From Leguminivora glycinivorella (taxonomy: Eukaryota; Arthropoda; Insecta; Lepidoptera; Tortricidae), in the NCBI RefSeq assembly GCF_023078275.1, contig NC_062991.1, positions 4,092,001 through 4,156,000 on the forward strand: DNA of 64,000 bases, read 5' to 3'. Below are positions 54,468-64,000 of this stretch, piece by piece. The position numbers and the translations under genes were made by a program. Each line of letters begins with the position of its first letter. Position 1 is the stretch's first letter. A model generated the notes under the pieces. The model worked only from the letters and a program-made list of their open reading frames with translations, was not told the DNA's origin and did no database searches.

Positions 54468-55623
54468 GAGCCGTGTTTACGTACTGCTTATTATGGGGCT
54501 TACGGGGTCCGAAACCGTTACCATTATGCCCGTAGCTCTTACGATATCCATGGCCGCGTAAACCACCCCTGAAAGCGCCACCGCCTCTGCCTCTGGGCAA
54601 GTAGGAAGCGCGTCCTTCGGTTTTCCTGTACTCGTACTGCGGGTGTCTCGCTGCACCTACCCTACTGTTGAAATATACATTTCCACGACCCGAAGCTATT
54701 TGGGCTCTTGCACCCCTACCGCGCACCGCGAACACCTGCTCTGAGGGTGTTGGTGTCATCGCAATCTCTTCATCCTTAGCACCCTGTATTGCGTCTTTAA
54801 GAGACGTGTAATTGCGAGCCGATATTACCGTACTTAACCGGTCATTTCGCAAACCACTGGTAAACCTGTGAATAGCCTGCCTTTCATTAAGGGGTTTTAG
54901 AACACTGTAAGCACTCGAATCACCATTGGCTTGTGAAATTGTCAGCTTGACAAAAATATCCTCTAAATCTCTACCGAACTGCTCTATACTCTTTCCCGCC
55001 TGCCTAGCCGTCTGCAACTGTTTCTGCAAAGCGGTATCCGACCTCCGAGTTAGCAGATGAAGTTTCATATCTGCAATTAAACTCGCTACTGTGGTATAGG
55101 TACCTGTTAACCGCAGTTTTGCATTGTAAGACAAACGTGTTTTCAAAACGAAATTTATCAACACCGGGATGTCAGCTTCGACTATCATTGTCCCATACAA
55201 CTCTATGGCGTCGATTAATTGCAAAGAAACCTTTTCAGTATCATCCATGACGGGCAAAAGAGAGACTGCCGTCTTCAAGTCGAAATTCGATTTGGAACCC
55301 ATGTTTGAATTAATTAATTGTTGCGATTCCCCGAACAGTTGCAATATTTTAGCATATGCTCTTTCGACTTCCGCAATATACTGTTGTACCTTATTGTCGA
55401 GGGGCACTTCCCCCTTTTCTACCTTTGAAATATAAATCTCTAAATAGGCATTATACTCGTTATAAACCGACTTTGCTTCCGAAAATTTTTCCTGCCCTAA
55501 CTTCTCGCTTCTTCTAACTGGCCCAAGCTTAAGCAAATATTCCTTAAAATAATTAATGCGCTTATAAAATTCTAAAACATCTGGCATAACTATAACGAGC
55601 CTTAAGCTAATATAACGCCACAC
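54403..55623 (-). CDS. Ty3/gypsy-type Gag with RGG-rich C-terminus
   Basis: The open frame is 406 codons. The likely start is the Met of MPDVLEFYKRINYF (13th codon), since the preceding codons look like leader. The centre (about 100-290) resembles a capsid region with RTARQAGKSIEQF-like and LRNDRLSTVI-like helices. The C-terminus carries repeated RGR and RGG (about 305-375), and there is no CCHC zinc knuckle. RGG boxes replacing the knuckle for RNA binding are known in some insect retroelements. The 3' end overlaps pol. Confidence 0.88.
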   Translation of the reverse strand: MWRYISLRLVIVMPDVLEFYKRINYFKEYLLKLGPVRRSEKLGQEKFSEAKSVYNEYNAYLEIYISKVEKGEVPLDNKVQQYIAEVERAYAKILQLFGESQQLINSNMGSKSNFDLKTAVSLLPVMDDTEKVSLQLIDAIELYGTMIVEADIPVLINFVLKTRLSYNAKLRLTGTYTTVASLIADMKLHLLTRRSDTALQKQLQTARQAGKSIEQFGRDLEDIFVKLTISQANGDSSAYSVLKPLNERQAIHRFTSGLRNDRLSTVISARNYTSLKDAIQGAKDEEIAMTPTPSEQVFAVRGRGARAQIASGRGNVYFNSRVGAARHPQYEYRKTEGRASYLPRGRGGGAFRGGLRGHGYRKSYGHNGNGFGPRKPHNKQYVNTARECNDTNESPARSSDLQFFRN

Positions 55624-55654
55624 GATAAGGTCTACAGTCCATAGGAAAATAATT

Positions 55655-55758
55655 CACTACACTTACATGATTTCCCGGCAGGCCGATGAAAGTCTTTGTC
55701 ACTTCACTACACTTACATGATTTTTCCGGTAGTCCGATGAAAGTCTTTGTCACTTAGT
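55655..55758 (-). repeat. 52-base direct duplication in the leader
   Basis: CACTACACTTACATGATTT, CCGATGAAAGTCTTTGTCACTT occur twice in tandem with a few differences. It lies between gag and the small membrane-protein frame. Confidence 0.85.
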
Positions 55759-55834
55759 TCGTGGTAGGACACTCACACTGCTTTGCCGATCCGCAGCGCT
55801 CCAGGAATCCCCACGACGGCCGCTGCCCGCCACC

Positions 55835-56083
55835 TTAGACGGACGCACGCCTGCGCATCACCATAGCAGCCGCCTGGCGCTCGATCTTCTGCGTCAGACA
55901 CTTGTGGATCCTTTTCCAGACGAGATAGACGAAGATAACGGTGATCATCACTCCCATAGCCATCGTTATGTATGATTGCCCATCCGCGTGGCTGATGTCC
56001 TGACTCGTCCTGGCGCTATTGCCCTGACCGGCCTGAGCTATGATGACCTCTTCCTTCTCCACTCTAGACACAGTTTTCCCCAT
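55835..56083 (-). CDS. Small predicted membrane protein of the gypsy leader
   Basis: It encodes 82 residues: MG at the start (possible N-myristoylation), a Glu-rich stretch EKEEVIIAQ, one hydrophobic helix (about 41-57, TMAMGVMITVIFVYLVW), then a basic tail ending MRRRAS. It lies 5' of gag on the same strand. Short frames of this design (MG..., EVIIAQ, single helix, basic end) occur with other insect LTR retroelements as far as I recall. Function is unknown. The 5' LTR cannot be delimited because no second LTR is present. Confidence 0.65.
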   Translation of the reverse strand: MGKTVSRVEKEEVIIAQAGQGNSARTSQDISHADGQSYITMAMGVMITVIFVYLVWKRIHKCLTQKIERQAAAMVMRRRASV

Positions 56084-56529
56084 CTTGAAAATAGCAAACC
56101 GACGAAATGCTGCAGAGAAGCCTTAGTGGTCGTAGAATCACGGTCGAGTAGTTGAACTTCACTTGTCAGTAATGTTTACACATAGTTTACACCACTTGTA
56201 AAGTGGCAAGTATTAGTATTTTTGTCGAGGTGATAGATACTTGTCGCTTAGTAAATAGAACGGATTTCACACAGAAGCCTGTGTAAACCCAGAATGAGCG
56301 TCATAGACTGCAGTCGCGACTTTTGACGTCCCGTCCGTCGCTACACCGGAAAGTACTGGTTGGCACTAATTTCTGGTTGGTTGTTATTGAAAATTCTTTT
56401 TTTTTTTCGCCGCTTTTTTTCCCAAAATTAAAAAAAATGTTTAGCAAGAAGGATCCATCTCCAAACTGTAAAGTTTATTGACAATTTTTTGTGGGTTAGA
56501 TCGTTAAAACTCAAACTTTTACGTAAACT

Positions 56530-56705
56530 ACATCAATTCAATTCAATTCAAAATATCTTTATTCATGTAGGCCTACGAAGCTCTTATGAATAGTTCATTA
56601 CATATATATTATTTATTTATTTAAACTTTATTGCATAACTACAGAAACATGTACAAATGGCGGACTTAATGCCAAAAGGCATTCTCTACCAGTCAACCAT
56701 TATGA
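56530..56705 (-). mobile_element. Two LINE 3' tails
   Basis: At 56530-56605, CAATTCAATTCAATTCAAAA with ATCTTTATTCATGTAGGC reads on the minus strand as a LINE end with a TTGAA tail. At 56605-56705, TTTAAACTTTATTGC with GGCATTCTCTACCAGTCAAC matches in reverse complement the tail at 11640-11775. Confidence 0.6.
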
Positions 56706-56794
56706 TATTAATCTAACCTAATTATCAGAGCAATTTATTGTTGTAATTATTGTTCATAATAATATTGAGTCATATGAGTTCGGTTGTCTATTGT

Positions 56795-57785
56795 TGGCCC
56801 GACAGTCATTTAACATAATATTCATTTGCCCGAATCTAACTTGCCTGAATTTCATTTGCCCGAACGATTTGTTTACCATAAAAATCATATGACATACTCG
56901 TTGTTTATCCGAATATTACCTTCCATAATCATACAATGCCATACTATTTGTTAGCCATATTATTAAGTGCAATAATATGGTTTCATAGAATATTCAAACG
57001 CCATAATCAATTATTGCCATATTAATTGTTGCCCATATTATTACCTAACCTAACCTACTTTCTGATAGCAGTTTCATTTTCCAGGGGTCACAGTTCTAAC
57101 CTAACCTAACCTACTTTTCCAGCAGTTTCATTCTCCAGGGGGTCACAGTTCTAACCTAACCTAACCTACTTTCTGATAGCAGTTTCATTTTCCAGGGTGT
57201 CGCAGTTCTAACCTAACCTAACCTACTGTCTGATAGTATTTTCATTTTCCGGGGGGTCACAGTTCTAACCTAACCTAACCTACTTTTCAAGCAGTTTCCT
57301 TTTCCAGAGGTTCACAGTTCTAACCTAACCTAACCTACTTTTCAAGCAGTTTCCTTTTCCAGAGGTTCACAGTTCTAACCTAACCTAACCTACTTTCTGA
57401 TAGCAGTTTCATTTTCCAGGGGGTCACAGTTCTAACCTAACCTAACCTCCGTAAAATAACTTTCTGATAGCAGTTTCATTCTCTAGTCCTTCTAGTACCT
57501 ATTATAGTAGTTTTCGATTCTGCCAAAGCACATTATGGAAATTGACTTTTCTGGACGCTAATTTGTATGACAAATGATGGTATGGAATGTGGTAATTACG
57601 GATTTCGATGATTCTGACAAATGACATTATGGAAACTGACTTTATGGGAAACAAAGTTTCTGGCACTAGATTAATATAGTAAACAATGATTATGGCATAA
57701 GATGTTATGAGAAACAATATTATGATTGTTGAATAGAATGGCAAATAAAATTATGGCAAATGAAATTCTGGCAAATGGGGTATCC
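56795..57785. mobile_element. Foldback element S3 with central telomere-like array
   Basis: The left arm (to 57048) carries TTTGCCCGAA, TTGCCTGAA, TATCCGAA, TTCCATAA, TGCCATA words at 15-17 base spacing. The right arm (57480-57785) carries the inverse, such as ATGGCAAAT, CTGGCAAAT, ATGGAAA and TGACAAAT. The arms agree in word spacing more than in sequence, as in S1 and S2. The centre is an eight-unit minisatellite. Ends are approximate and no target duplication is clear. Confidence 0.65.
57048..57480 (+). repeat. Minisatellite, 8 units of about 56 bases, each with three CCTAA
   Basis: Units read TCTAACCTAACCTAACCTAC, TTTCTGATAGCAGTTTCATT, TTCCAGGGGGTCACAGT. Two unit variants alternate (with CTGATAG, or with TTCAAG/TTCCAG). 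CCTAA is the complement of the TTAGG telomere repeat of many insects. Confidence 0.92.
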
Positions 57786-57859
57786 CGTCTAGAATATTTC
57801 TAGGAAAAATCCGATGTCCAAAAAAATACAATATTAATTTCATCAACAATAATAATAAT

Positions 57860-58995
57860 AAAAAAAATGTAAAAATAAGAAACCATTTCGAATAACAATT
57901 AATCCCACGTTGTTTTATCATTCATGTAGTCTTGTGTTGTATAATAAGCTTTGGTAATGAGTACACGCTGATTCTTAAATTTATTAATTGACAAGTCACA
58001 GTAATATGATTCGGAAGTTTATTATAAAATCGAACAATTACCCATGAATGATTTTTTAATTTTACAGAGCCGTGTGAAGGGCACCACGAGTTTATGTTTA
58101 TTTCTAGTATTTATATTATGTACATCACAGTTTTTCTTATAATTACAAATGTTTTTATGTACATAAATATATTGACATAATATTCTCTTATCTCTAAATA
58201 TATTTTATATATTGCAATATCCCTCTTCTGCAGAATAAATCTTATACTATTAAACGAGCAATTCATTATTTATTTATTTATTTATTTATTTATATATTTA
58301 TTTATATATACCGATCTTGGAAACCGCTCTAAATTTCTTATCTCTAGCATAAGTCCCGAAAACGTTTTCTTTTCTATTTTTCTTTCGGTTTGTAAACATT
58401 TTTATATCGATTCCGCTTAGCTCAGTCGCACGAGGTCGGTCTATTGCAGATAGATCGTAGGTGTCATATCCCGGTCTTCTTTTTTTTTGTTTTTGTATTT
58501 ATAAGAGTTTTTTTTTTATCTAAAGACGTGATATATTAAAATAGAACCGAGCGAAGCTCGGTCGCCCAGATATTATGGTATTTATCTCTGAAGCACTGTC
58601 CCAAAGTAAAATACCATATAACATAATGCTGTGAAAGTAACTAAAATAAACTAATCGAGCTGTTTTCACGTCTGTTAACTGACGGATCTTGCTCACTGCA
58701 AAAGCTGCAGAACTAAGTCTATTCGAGAGGTTAACAATATGGGGACCCCACTGAAGTTTAGAATCTAAAGTTATACCAAGAAAAACTGTAGGTACTATCT
58801 ACCAATTCCAATTTCTCATCCTTCACAACGACACTTGTTTGCTCATTCCTTACGTTACTATTAGTGACAAACTTAATACATTTAGTCTTTTTTTCATTTA
58901 ATAATAAATCAATTTCTGACTTCCCCTTAACCGGAAGTGTCAGCGTCATAGACTGCAGAGTTTTGACGTTCGCGGCTACACCGGAAAGCACTCAG
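57860..58995 (-). pseudogene. Jockey/CR1-like LINE, C-terminal half, interrupted
   Basis: The minus strand from 58991 reads LLLNEKKTKCIKFVTNSN, then, after a frameshift, NLSNRLSSAAFAVSKIRQL, TDVKTARLVYFSYFHSIMLYG and LLWDSAS. The sequence is broken between about 58560 and 58255 by an insertion with TTTATTTATTTA and a tRNA-like stretch. It resumes with NINTRNKHKLVVPFTRLCKI and a final segment near 57905 containing TTWD. Several stops and frameshifts are present. Confidence 0.8.
58405..58575 (+). repeat. Insertion in LINE with tRNA-like and GAGCGAAGCTC parts
   Basis: CGCTTAGCTCAGTCGCACGA followed 45 bases later by a weak B-box-like GTCATATCCCGG could be a decayed SINE head. ACCGAGCGAAGCTCGGTCGC at 58545 is a small hairpin. 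The LINE frame resumes right after. Confidence 0.4.
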
Positions 58996-59257
58996 ACAGT
59001 CCGCTTTCCAATTATGAATTTTAGAGCATTGTGATTGGTTCGTTTGTATGTGTAAAATAACTATTTTTAAAATGGATTTCATCTATTCTCCGTACCTAAC
59101 ATCACCTTCGCAGTCTGTGGTTTTTTGTGGAACCGTAGGCCCCTGTACAACCATGTCAAAATGACAAGCAGTAAAATATTTCTTATAGTCGGATTTATAA
59201 CGTCACTATGATAATAGTTCTACAGTAGCCTAGGGTTCTAATTGGTTGACTGTACAT

Positions 59258-59565
59258 TCAAGGCGAAGGAACGACCAACCTGCGTGCTGGCAGCCTGTCC
59301 GGTATGGATGCCGCTGCCAGCGCTCGTCTTTTGTTTTTATGTAGGTAAATGCAAGGTGAAGGAGCGACCAACCTTCGTGCTTCGCGCGTGCTGTCAACCT
59401 GGCTGGTATGGATGCCACTGCCAGTGCGCGTCTTTTGTTTTATGTATTAGGTACCTACATTCAAGGCGAAGGAACGACCAACCTCCGTGCTTCGCGCGTG
59501 CTGGTAGCCTGGCCGGTATGGATATGGATGCCGCTACCTGCGCTCGTCTTTTGTTTTTTATGTAG
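59258..59565 (+). repeat. Three tandem units of about 105 bases
   Basis: AAGGCGAAGGAACGACCAAC, GTGCTTCGCGCGTGCTG, GTATGGATGCCGCTGCC and GCTCGTCTTTTGTTTT recur three times with differences. The open frames over it are by-products of the period. Confidence 0.85.
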
Positions 59566-59714
59566 ATACATATTTTTCATTTTTCAATAGTTCTGTCATG
59601 TCAATGAGCGACAAATGTTTTATTTCGCACATATTTTTTAATATGTTTTGTAAATTATCCTGTGCCTTTTCTGTGTATGTGGTGTGTATCAATCAACTGT
59701 ACTTTTTATTATTT

Positions 59715-59810
59715 TTCAGTACAGATGGTGTTTTTTTTACGCACTAGTGCGAGAAGTGGTTCATTATATGCCAGGTCTAAACTTCGGAGGCTCATCTGTA
59801 CTGAAAAACG
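59715..59810. mobile_element. Short inverted-repeat element
   Basis: TTTTCAGTACAGATG and CATCTGTACTGAAAA are inverted 75 bases apart. Between and beyond them lie TTACGCACTAGTGCGAGAAG and TACACGTGCGAAAAGGAA, also partly inverted. Confidence 0.55.
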
Positions 59811-59999
59811 TCGTACGATACACGTGCGAAAAGGAAATTCGTAACTTTTCGTTTATCGCCACTCGTTTCGAACTTCCTTTTTTACGCACTTGTATCGTAA
59901 TGTACTATACCGTCGGCCCGATCATACAAAGGACAAATTTACACTAAACTGGGTTTGACGTCTAAATGGGCCTTCATTCCTTTTACTATTTAACACACA

Positions 60000-62900
60000 G
60001 CGTGTAATTTATATAACCGGCAATACTTAAGGATGTGATACTAAATCTAGTGATAAATCTTGGATTAGTTGTCAGCGGAATAACAAATGCCGGGATAACG
60101 GGAGGAGGACTTAAATGTGATACAGAATAACAGGGACAAAATCTAGGTAAAATTTAACAACGTATAAAATTATGTTTTATTAAAAATATTGCCAGTTATA
60201 AAAATTACCCTGTATAACTGAGATCTTTCACTAATTTTAGAAACTTCTATCTTCATGGAAACCATTTCGCGTAAATAAAACCACCAAATGCAATACCGTT
60301 TTTATTTATTTATACATAGTAATATGTCAGTTGTCATTTTGTTAAATGATAAAGTACAGTCTTGGAAATATTAAAAAAAAAATTATATAAATTTACAACA
60401 AATCGAACGCGACGGTTCAGTAAAAGGGTACTTTATAGTATCCCGTAATATTTACAGGCTTATCATAAAAATGTGTCGTTCCACTGTAAAAGGTACGCTA
60501 TGACGGTTGGCGCTTACGGTACAATTAACTTCGTTTTGCTTGGCGTACGAGCCGATCGGAATAAGGTACCTTTTATGGTGGAACGTCAGAAATAATAAAA
60601 TTAGTGGCATTCGTGGCAGGCTGCAGCCATACCATACTTTCACGGGAGAAAATATTTAGTCAGTTTACTTGAAAATTAAAAAATACAAAAACAATAGAAT
60701 TCATACAAAAAACTTCTCACTTGATCAAAATGATTATTAATTTGAGGGCAATGGTAATAAAGTGATTACTCTTTACTTCAAACTTGTACGTTTTGTATGA
60801 AAAACGTTTTTTTTACTTTCCTAAATTGATACATTCTGTTCGACAAAAATTTCGACCATCTTTACAATATTCTGTTCCAACAATTTGCACAATATTAGGT
60901 AAATGTATTTAAGAGAAATTTAATAAAACAACCAGTAACCATAATTGTTATAGTTATAAGTTTATGTTCTAATTTTGCAAAAAAACGTTCAGAGACGGCT
61001 AGTGACGTTTTGTCATATCTAGGCCAAAGAAAAAAAAAAAAAGCAGCGTATGCTATAGTCGTATGAATGTGTTGAATATGTTTTGAAAATCATAATTTTC
61101 TAGGAAATTCTGTAGTTTTAATTTTCATACTACTTTGAAGTGTATGAATATATGATTAGATGCTTTTATACGCCAAGTAACTGACTAAACTATTCCCCGT
61201 GACACTTATTAAAGATCTATATACATAGGAATTATATAATATGAGCACGGATAAGTATCGCCACGAACGAATACCACAACGATGGTACCGATTATAAATA
61301 TTCTTTAGTATTTCTCTAATTTTTACAATTATTTTAATTTTACCTATCTATTTATAGTGCCAACATCGAATTGTATAATATTTATGTTCAACATACATTA
61401 ATTGTAGATAACAAATCTACATATAGTTTGTGTTCGTGTATCAACTCCTTATATATTCTGATATCCTAAACTGTTCCTATAATTGTAATGCACTATATTA
61501 TACTGCAATTGTCCCTTTTAACTATTTCTCCTGCGTCAAGGAGCGTCACATGCGCGTTGCCAACCCATTAGAAAGTTGTACACTCCTTTTCGCTGTGTTA
61601 AGTACACAGCAAGTCTTTATTTTAATTTATCCTATGTATCACAATAAATTAAATGTAAAATGTATCCACGAATCGAGTGTCAACACAAACCTGATAGGGT
61701 TTCATGGCACTCTGGTGTATGAACAAATGTAAGATTTTTAATATAGAATAAATAAATAAAAATATTTTTGACGTAAATTTTCGCGCATATCAAATATAAC
61801 AATCGCTATATAATGTAGTGCATATCGAATATAGGTGAGATTAAAAATGGCAGCATGTATAGGTAGTTCTGTCGTGCTGACTAGGCAAAATGCAAAACAT
61901 TTTACTATTTGCCGTGGATCTAAATATACGAAGTACTAAAGTGGTAACACTTGTATAGGACATTTAGATATACTGCTCTACGCTCGGTATTTAGACACAA
62001 ATTATTCACAATGGGAGATATTTTAATTAACAAATTGAATTAGAATTCTGATTCACTTTTGATTGATAAAAAAATATTAGCATAATTATGATTAAATGGA
62101 ACATAATCGGACGTAACAAAACATAATAATGATTTATATTTATTCATGATTAAATTACTTAGACAGCAAATATGGACATGAATATACCAGGCAACCTATG
62201 TGACGTTCCGTGGGTAAAGGTACCTTTTGACGGCTAAGTTTTAATTACCTGTGGAAGGTCACATTTAAATGTTTTATAACATTACGTCTGGATTTCTTAA
62301 CTATGGACAGATTTGTTTGAAACAAAATGTTTATAACGATATCACATACAGTTAAAATTGTCATTAACTTACAACTAAGCGGGTATTATACACATACCTT
62401 TATGGTGCTAAAACTATATCAAATGGCAAATCCAAGGGGGTCATAGTTACTGAACTTTCAGTCGATCCAAGGATGTAAAATATCCTAAAAATGTCAGGAG
62501 CTGATTCGAAAATCGTTTTAGTTAATTTTGACAGTTTGCCCCTAACCTTGCGAGGTATACACGAACGGGGTCAAATATTTTTGTATTGTATCGAAAAGTT
62601 TAATTTAGAAATTATTTTGTAACTAGGATGTACCTACTGTTGGCAAAATGACAATAAAAGTAACGCTCGATTTCCATTTATACTTGCAGAAAAGTATTTC
62701 TCTCCACTTTTCCTCGGATAAATGCAAAAACATTAAAACTATCGCTAGTTCGTCACAGGGTCATAAAAAATCACGATTTCTTATAAAAAGGCCGTAAACT
62801 TAAAAAAAACGCGTATGTACATGAGGCCGTTAATTACTTAAATAATACCGCATTAAACCTAAATCATTTACAATTTACACGATCGGAGAGTCAGAAGACT

Positions 62901-63010
62901 CTAGGCCTGGCTCAGAAAAAAAAGAGCGTTTAAAATCAGCCTTTTTCAGAAGCTAAGGTTCTCTGCCAGCGGCAGATTGATAGTGAATCAGGTTTGCGAA
63001 GGACCGTCTT
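60000..63010. other. 3 kb without coding sequence; possible 3' UTR
   Basis: No coding frame of interest is found on either strand. A palindromic MITE occupies 60477-60585 (CGTTCCACTGTAAAAGGTAC and its complement), and a LINE 3' fragment lies at 61530-61590. The rest is AT-rich with low repeat density compared with the preceding 25 kb. Given the minus-strand gene starting at 63011, much of this may be a long 3' UTR. Several AATAAA/TTTATT sites are present, but none can be singled out. Confidence 0.45.
60477..60585. mobile_element. Palindromic MITE of 109 bases
   Basis: CGTTCCACTGTAAAAGGTAC and GGTACCTTTTATGGTGGAACG are inverted, with GGCGCTTACGG and TTGGCGTACGAGCC nearer the centre. Confidence 0.75.
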
Positions 63011-64000
63011 CTAAGGGCGAAACCTTACGAAGCCGTCCTGAGCTACCAGCATACTATTCCCTTCAGTTTCGTTGGGGTTCACCTCATCCTGAGGTTGGGA
63101 GTACGAGGCTTCATACCCGCAATTCCTTGGCGCTGGTTGAGGAGCTAACGCGCAGGGGTAACTCCTTTCATTAGGGTCTTCGGAAAACCCGTATAGGTCT
63201 GTGGACTTAGGCCTATCAGGGAACCCATTATTCTTCCCTCTTTTCTGACTCCCACTGGAGTTAGCAGCAGAAGTTGATGGGGAATTCCGCCGTTGTGAAC
63301 TCCTTTGGCAACCCTCTCCATAACTCCTGTTAGGGTTCAGAGTTTGGATGCCAGAAGCGTGGTAGGACGCGTTCTCTGAGTTATAATTCCCGTATTCATC
63401 AGGCAGGTGGGGCTGATGGTAGTGATGCCCCATGGAAGCGTCGTAACCCATAGTCATGCAGTTCTGGACGTTCTTGTTCTTCGCTCGATGCTTCTTCCGA
63501 GGATTGCTATTCGTTCTAGAGGATACCCTATCGTACGACATGTGTTTGAAGTTGTGCGAACTTCGGTTCGAACCACCGTTGTAGTTCTGGTTTTTGATGT
63601 CACGAATGAAGTCGCTGTTGCTGCCGTATTGTATGACGTTGTATTCGTGGTCTAATGGGTCGTCTCCTTGTAGAGATTGGATGGCGGGGTCGCAGTTGGA
63701 ATAGTGGTCGTCTGATGCCGATTCTATGCCATTGTAACCGGCCATGTTCGGATGGTGTTTGATCAGATGATTGGTCACACCTTGGCTGGATGTAGCGTTG
63801 CTAGATTCCGTTGAGCTACTATGGCCAGCGTTGGCTATGGAACTGTGCCCGGAATAGTTCTCGGTTCCTGAGTTATTGTCGCAAGCGCCCCCGATAGTGT
63901 TCAGAAACCGCGGATGTTCAATCGCTGGTCCTCCGCAGCAGGGATCGGGCATGTTCGGATGATGGCCAGCTGATTCATAGATCGGCTTGCCAGTTCTTAA
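63011..64000 (-). CDS. C-terminal exon of an unidentified Ser/Asn/His-rich protein (partial)
   Basis: The minus-strand frame is open from the window edge to TAG at 63011-63013, 329 residues, and continues upstream outside the window. It is low in hydrophobic residues, rich in Ser, Asn, Gly and His, with a basic patch (PRKKHRAKNKN), tyrosine-containing short motifs, and the end AQDGFVRFRP. There is no catalytic motif and no membrane segment. The make-up suggests a disordered tail, for example the cytoplasmic end of a receptor or the end of a nuclear protein. Codon use looks coding, and GC content is higher than the flanks. I do not recognise the family. Confidence 0.8.
   Translation of the reverse strand, partial: LRTGKPIYESAGHHPNMPDPCCGGPAIEHPRFLNTIGGACDNNSGTENYSGHSSIANAGHSSSTESSNATSSQGVTNHLIKHHPNMAGYNGIESASDDHYSNCDPAIQSLQGDDPLDHEYNVIQYGSNSDFIRDIKNQNYNGGSNRSSHNFKHMSYDRVSSRTNSNPRKKHRAKNKNVQNCMTMGYDASMGHHYHQPHLPDEYGNYNSENASYHASGIQTLNPNRSYGEGCQRSSQRRNSPSTSAANSSGSQKRGKNNGFPDRPKSTDLYGFSEDPNERSYPCALAPQPAPRNCGYEASYSQPQDEVNPNETEGNSMLVAQDGFVRFRP

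Noticed and set aside
57048..57480. CCTAA runs as a real chromosome end
   Set aside because: Only three copies of the pentamer per 56-base unit, with coding and transposon DNA on both sides, so at most interstitial.
59242..59590. Overlapping short frames rich in Cys and Leu
   Set aside because: They follow from a three-unit tandem repeat and change frame between units.

Overview
The window is from an insect genome, most probably a moth or butterfly. Genes are split by short introns with GT-AG borders. The intergenic DNA is AT-rich and packed with tRNA-derived SINEs, palindromic MITEs and truncated non-LTR retrotransposons of lepidopteran style. I cannot name the species.

Cellular genes, left to right: (1) two tandem sugar-transporter paralogues of the major facilitator superfamily (MFS; Tret1-like) on the + strand, at 3365-7007 and 8690-13190. 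The first carries a 42-base insertion with an in-frame stop in exon 2. (2) A papain-family (C1A) cysteine protease on the + strand, 8 exons, 16821-26450, complete, with an unexplained N-terminal segment. (3) A TRPA-type ion channel with ankyrin repeats on the - strand, 27354-30570, first coding exon(s) not found. (4) At the right edge, the last coding exon of an unidentified Ser/Asn/His-rich protein on the - strand, 63011-64000, followed by about 3 kb without coding sequence that may be its 3' UTR. These genes show no sign of working as one pathway. They are neighbours separated by mobile DNA.

Mobile DNA dominates 31-60 kb. An R4/Dong-like non-LTR element (38440-41760, -) is split by a foldback element with a 9-base target duplication. 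A Ty3/gypsy-type retrotransposon (47634 to about 56084, -) is split by a recent 3380-base LTR element (48909-52288) whose two 910-base LTRs look identical and which encodes only a short Gag-like protein. A composite element made of two kinds of minisatellite occurs twice in the same orientation (13886-16615 and about 32530-34330). A large mosaic palindrome lies at 34966-36712.

The most unusual structure is a set of three foldback elements (3478-4142, 38577-40453, about 56795-57785). Their arms are built of short words repeated every 14-17 bases. Within one element the two arms share the spacing and the word set but, apart from the tips, not the sequence. One has a clean 9-base target-site duplication inside a recognisable retrotransposon reading frame. 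I know of no described family with this layout.
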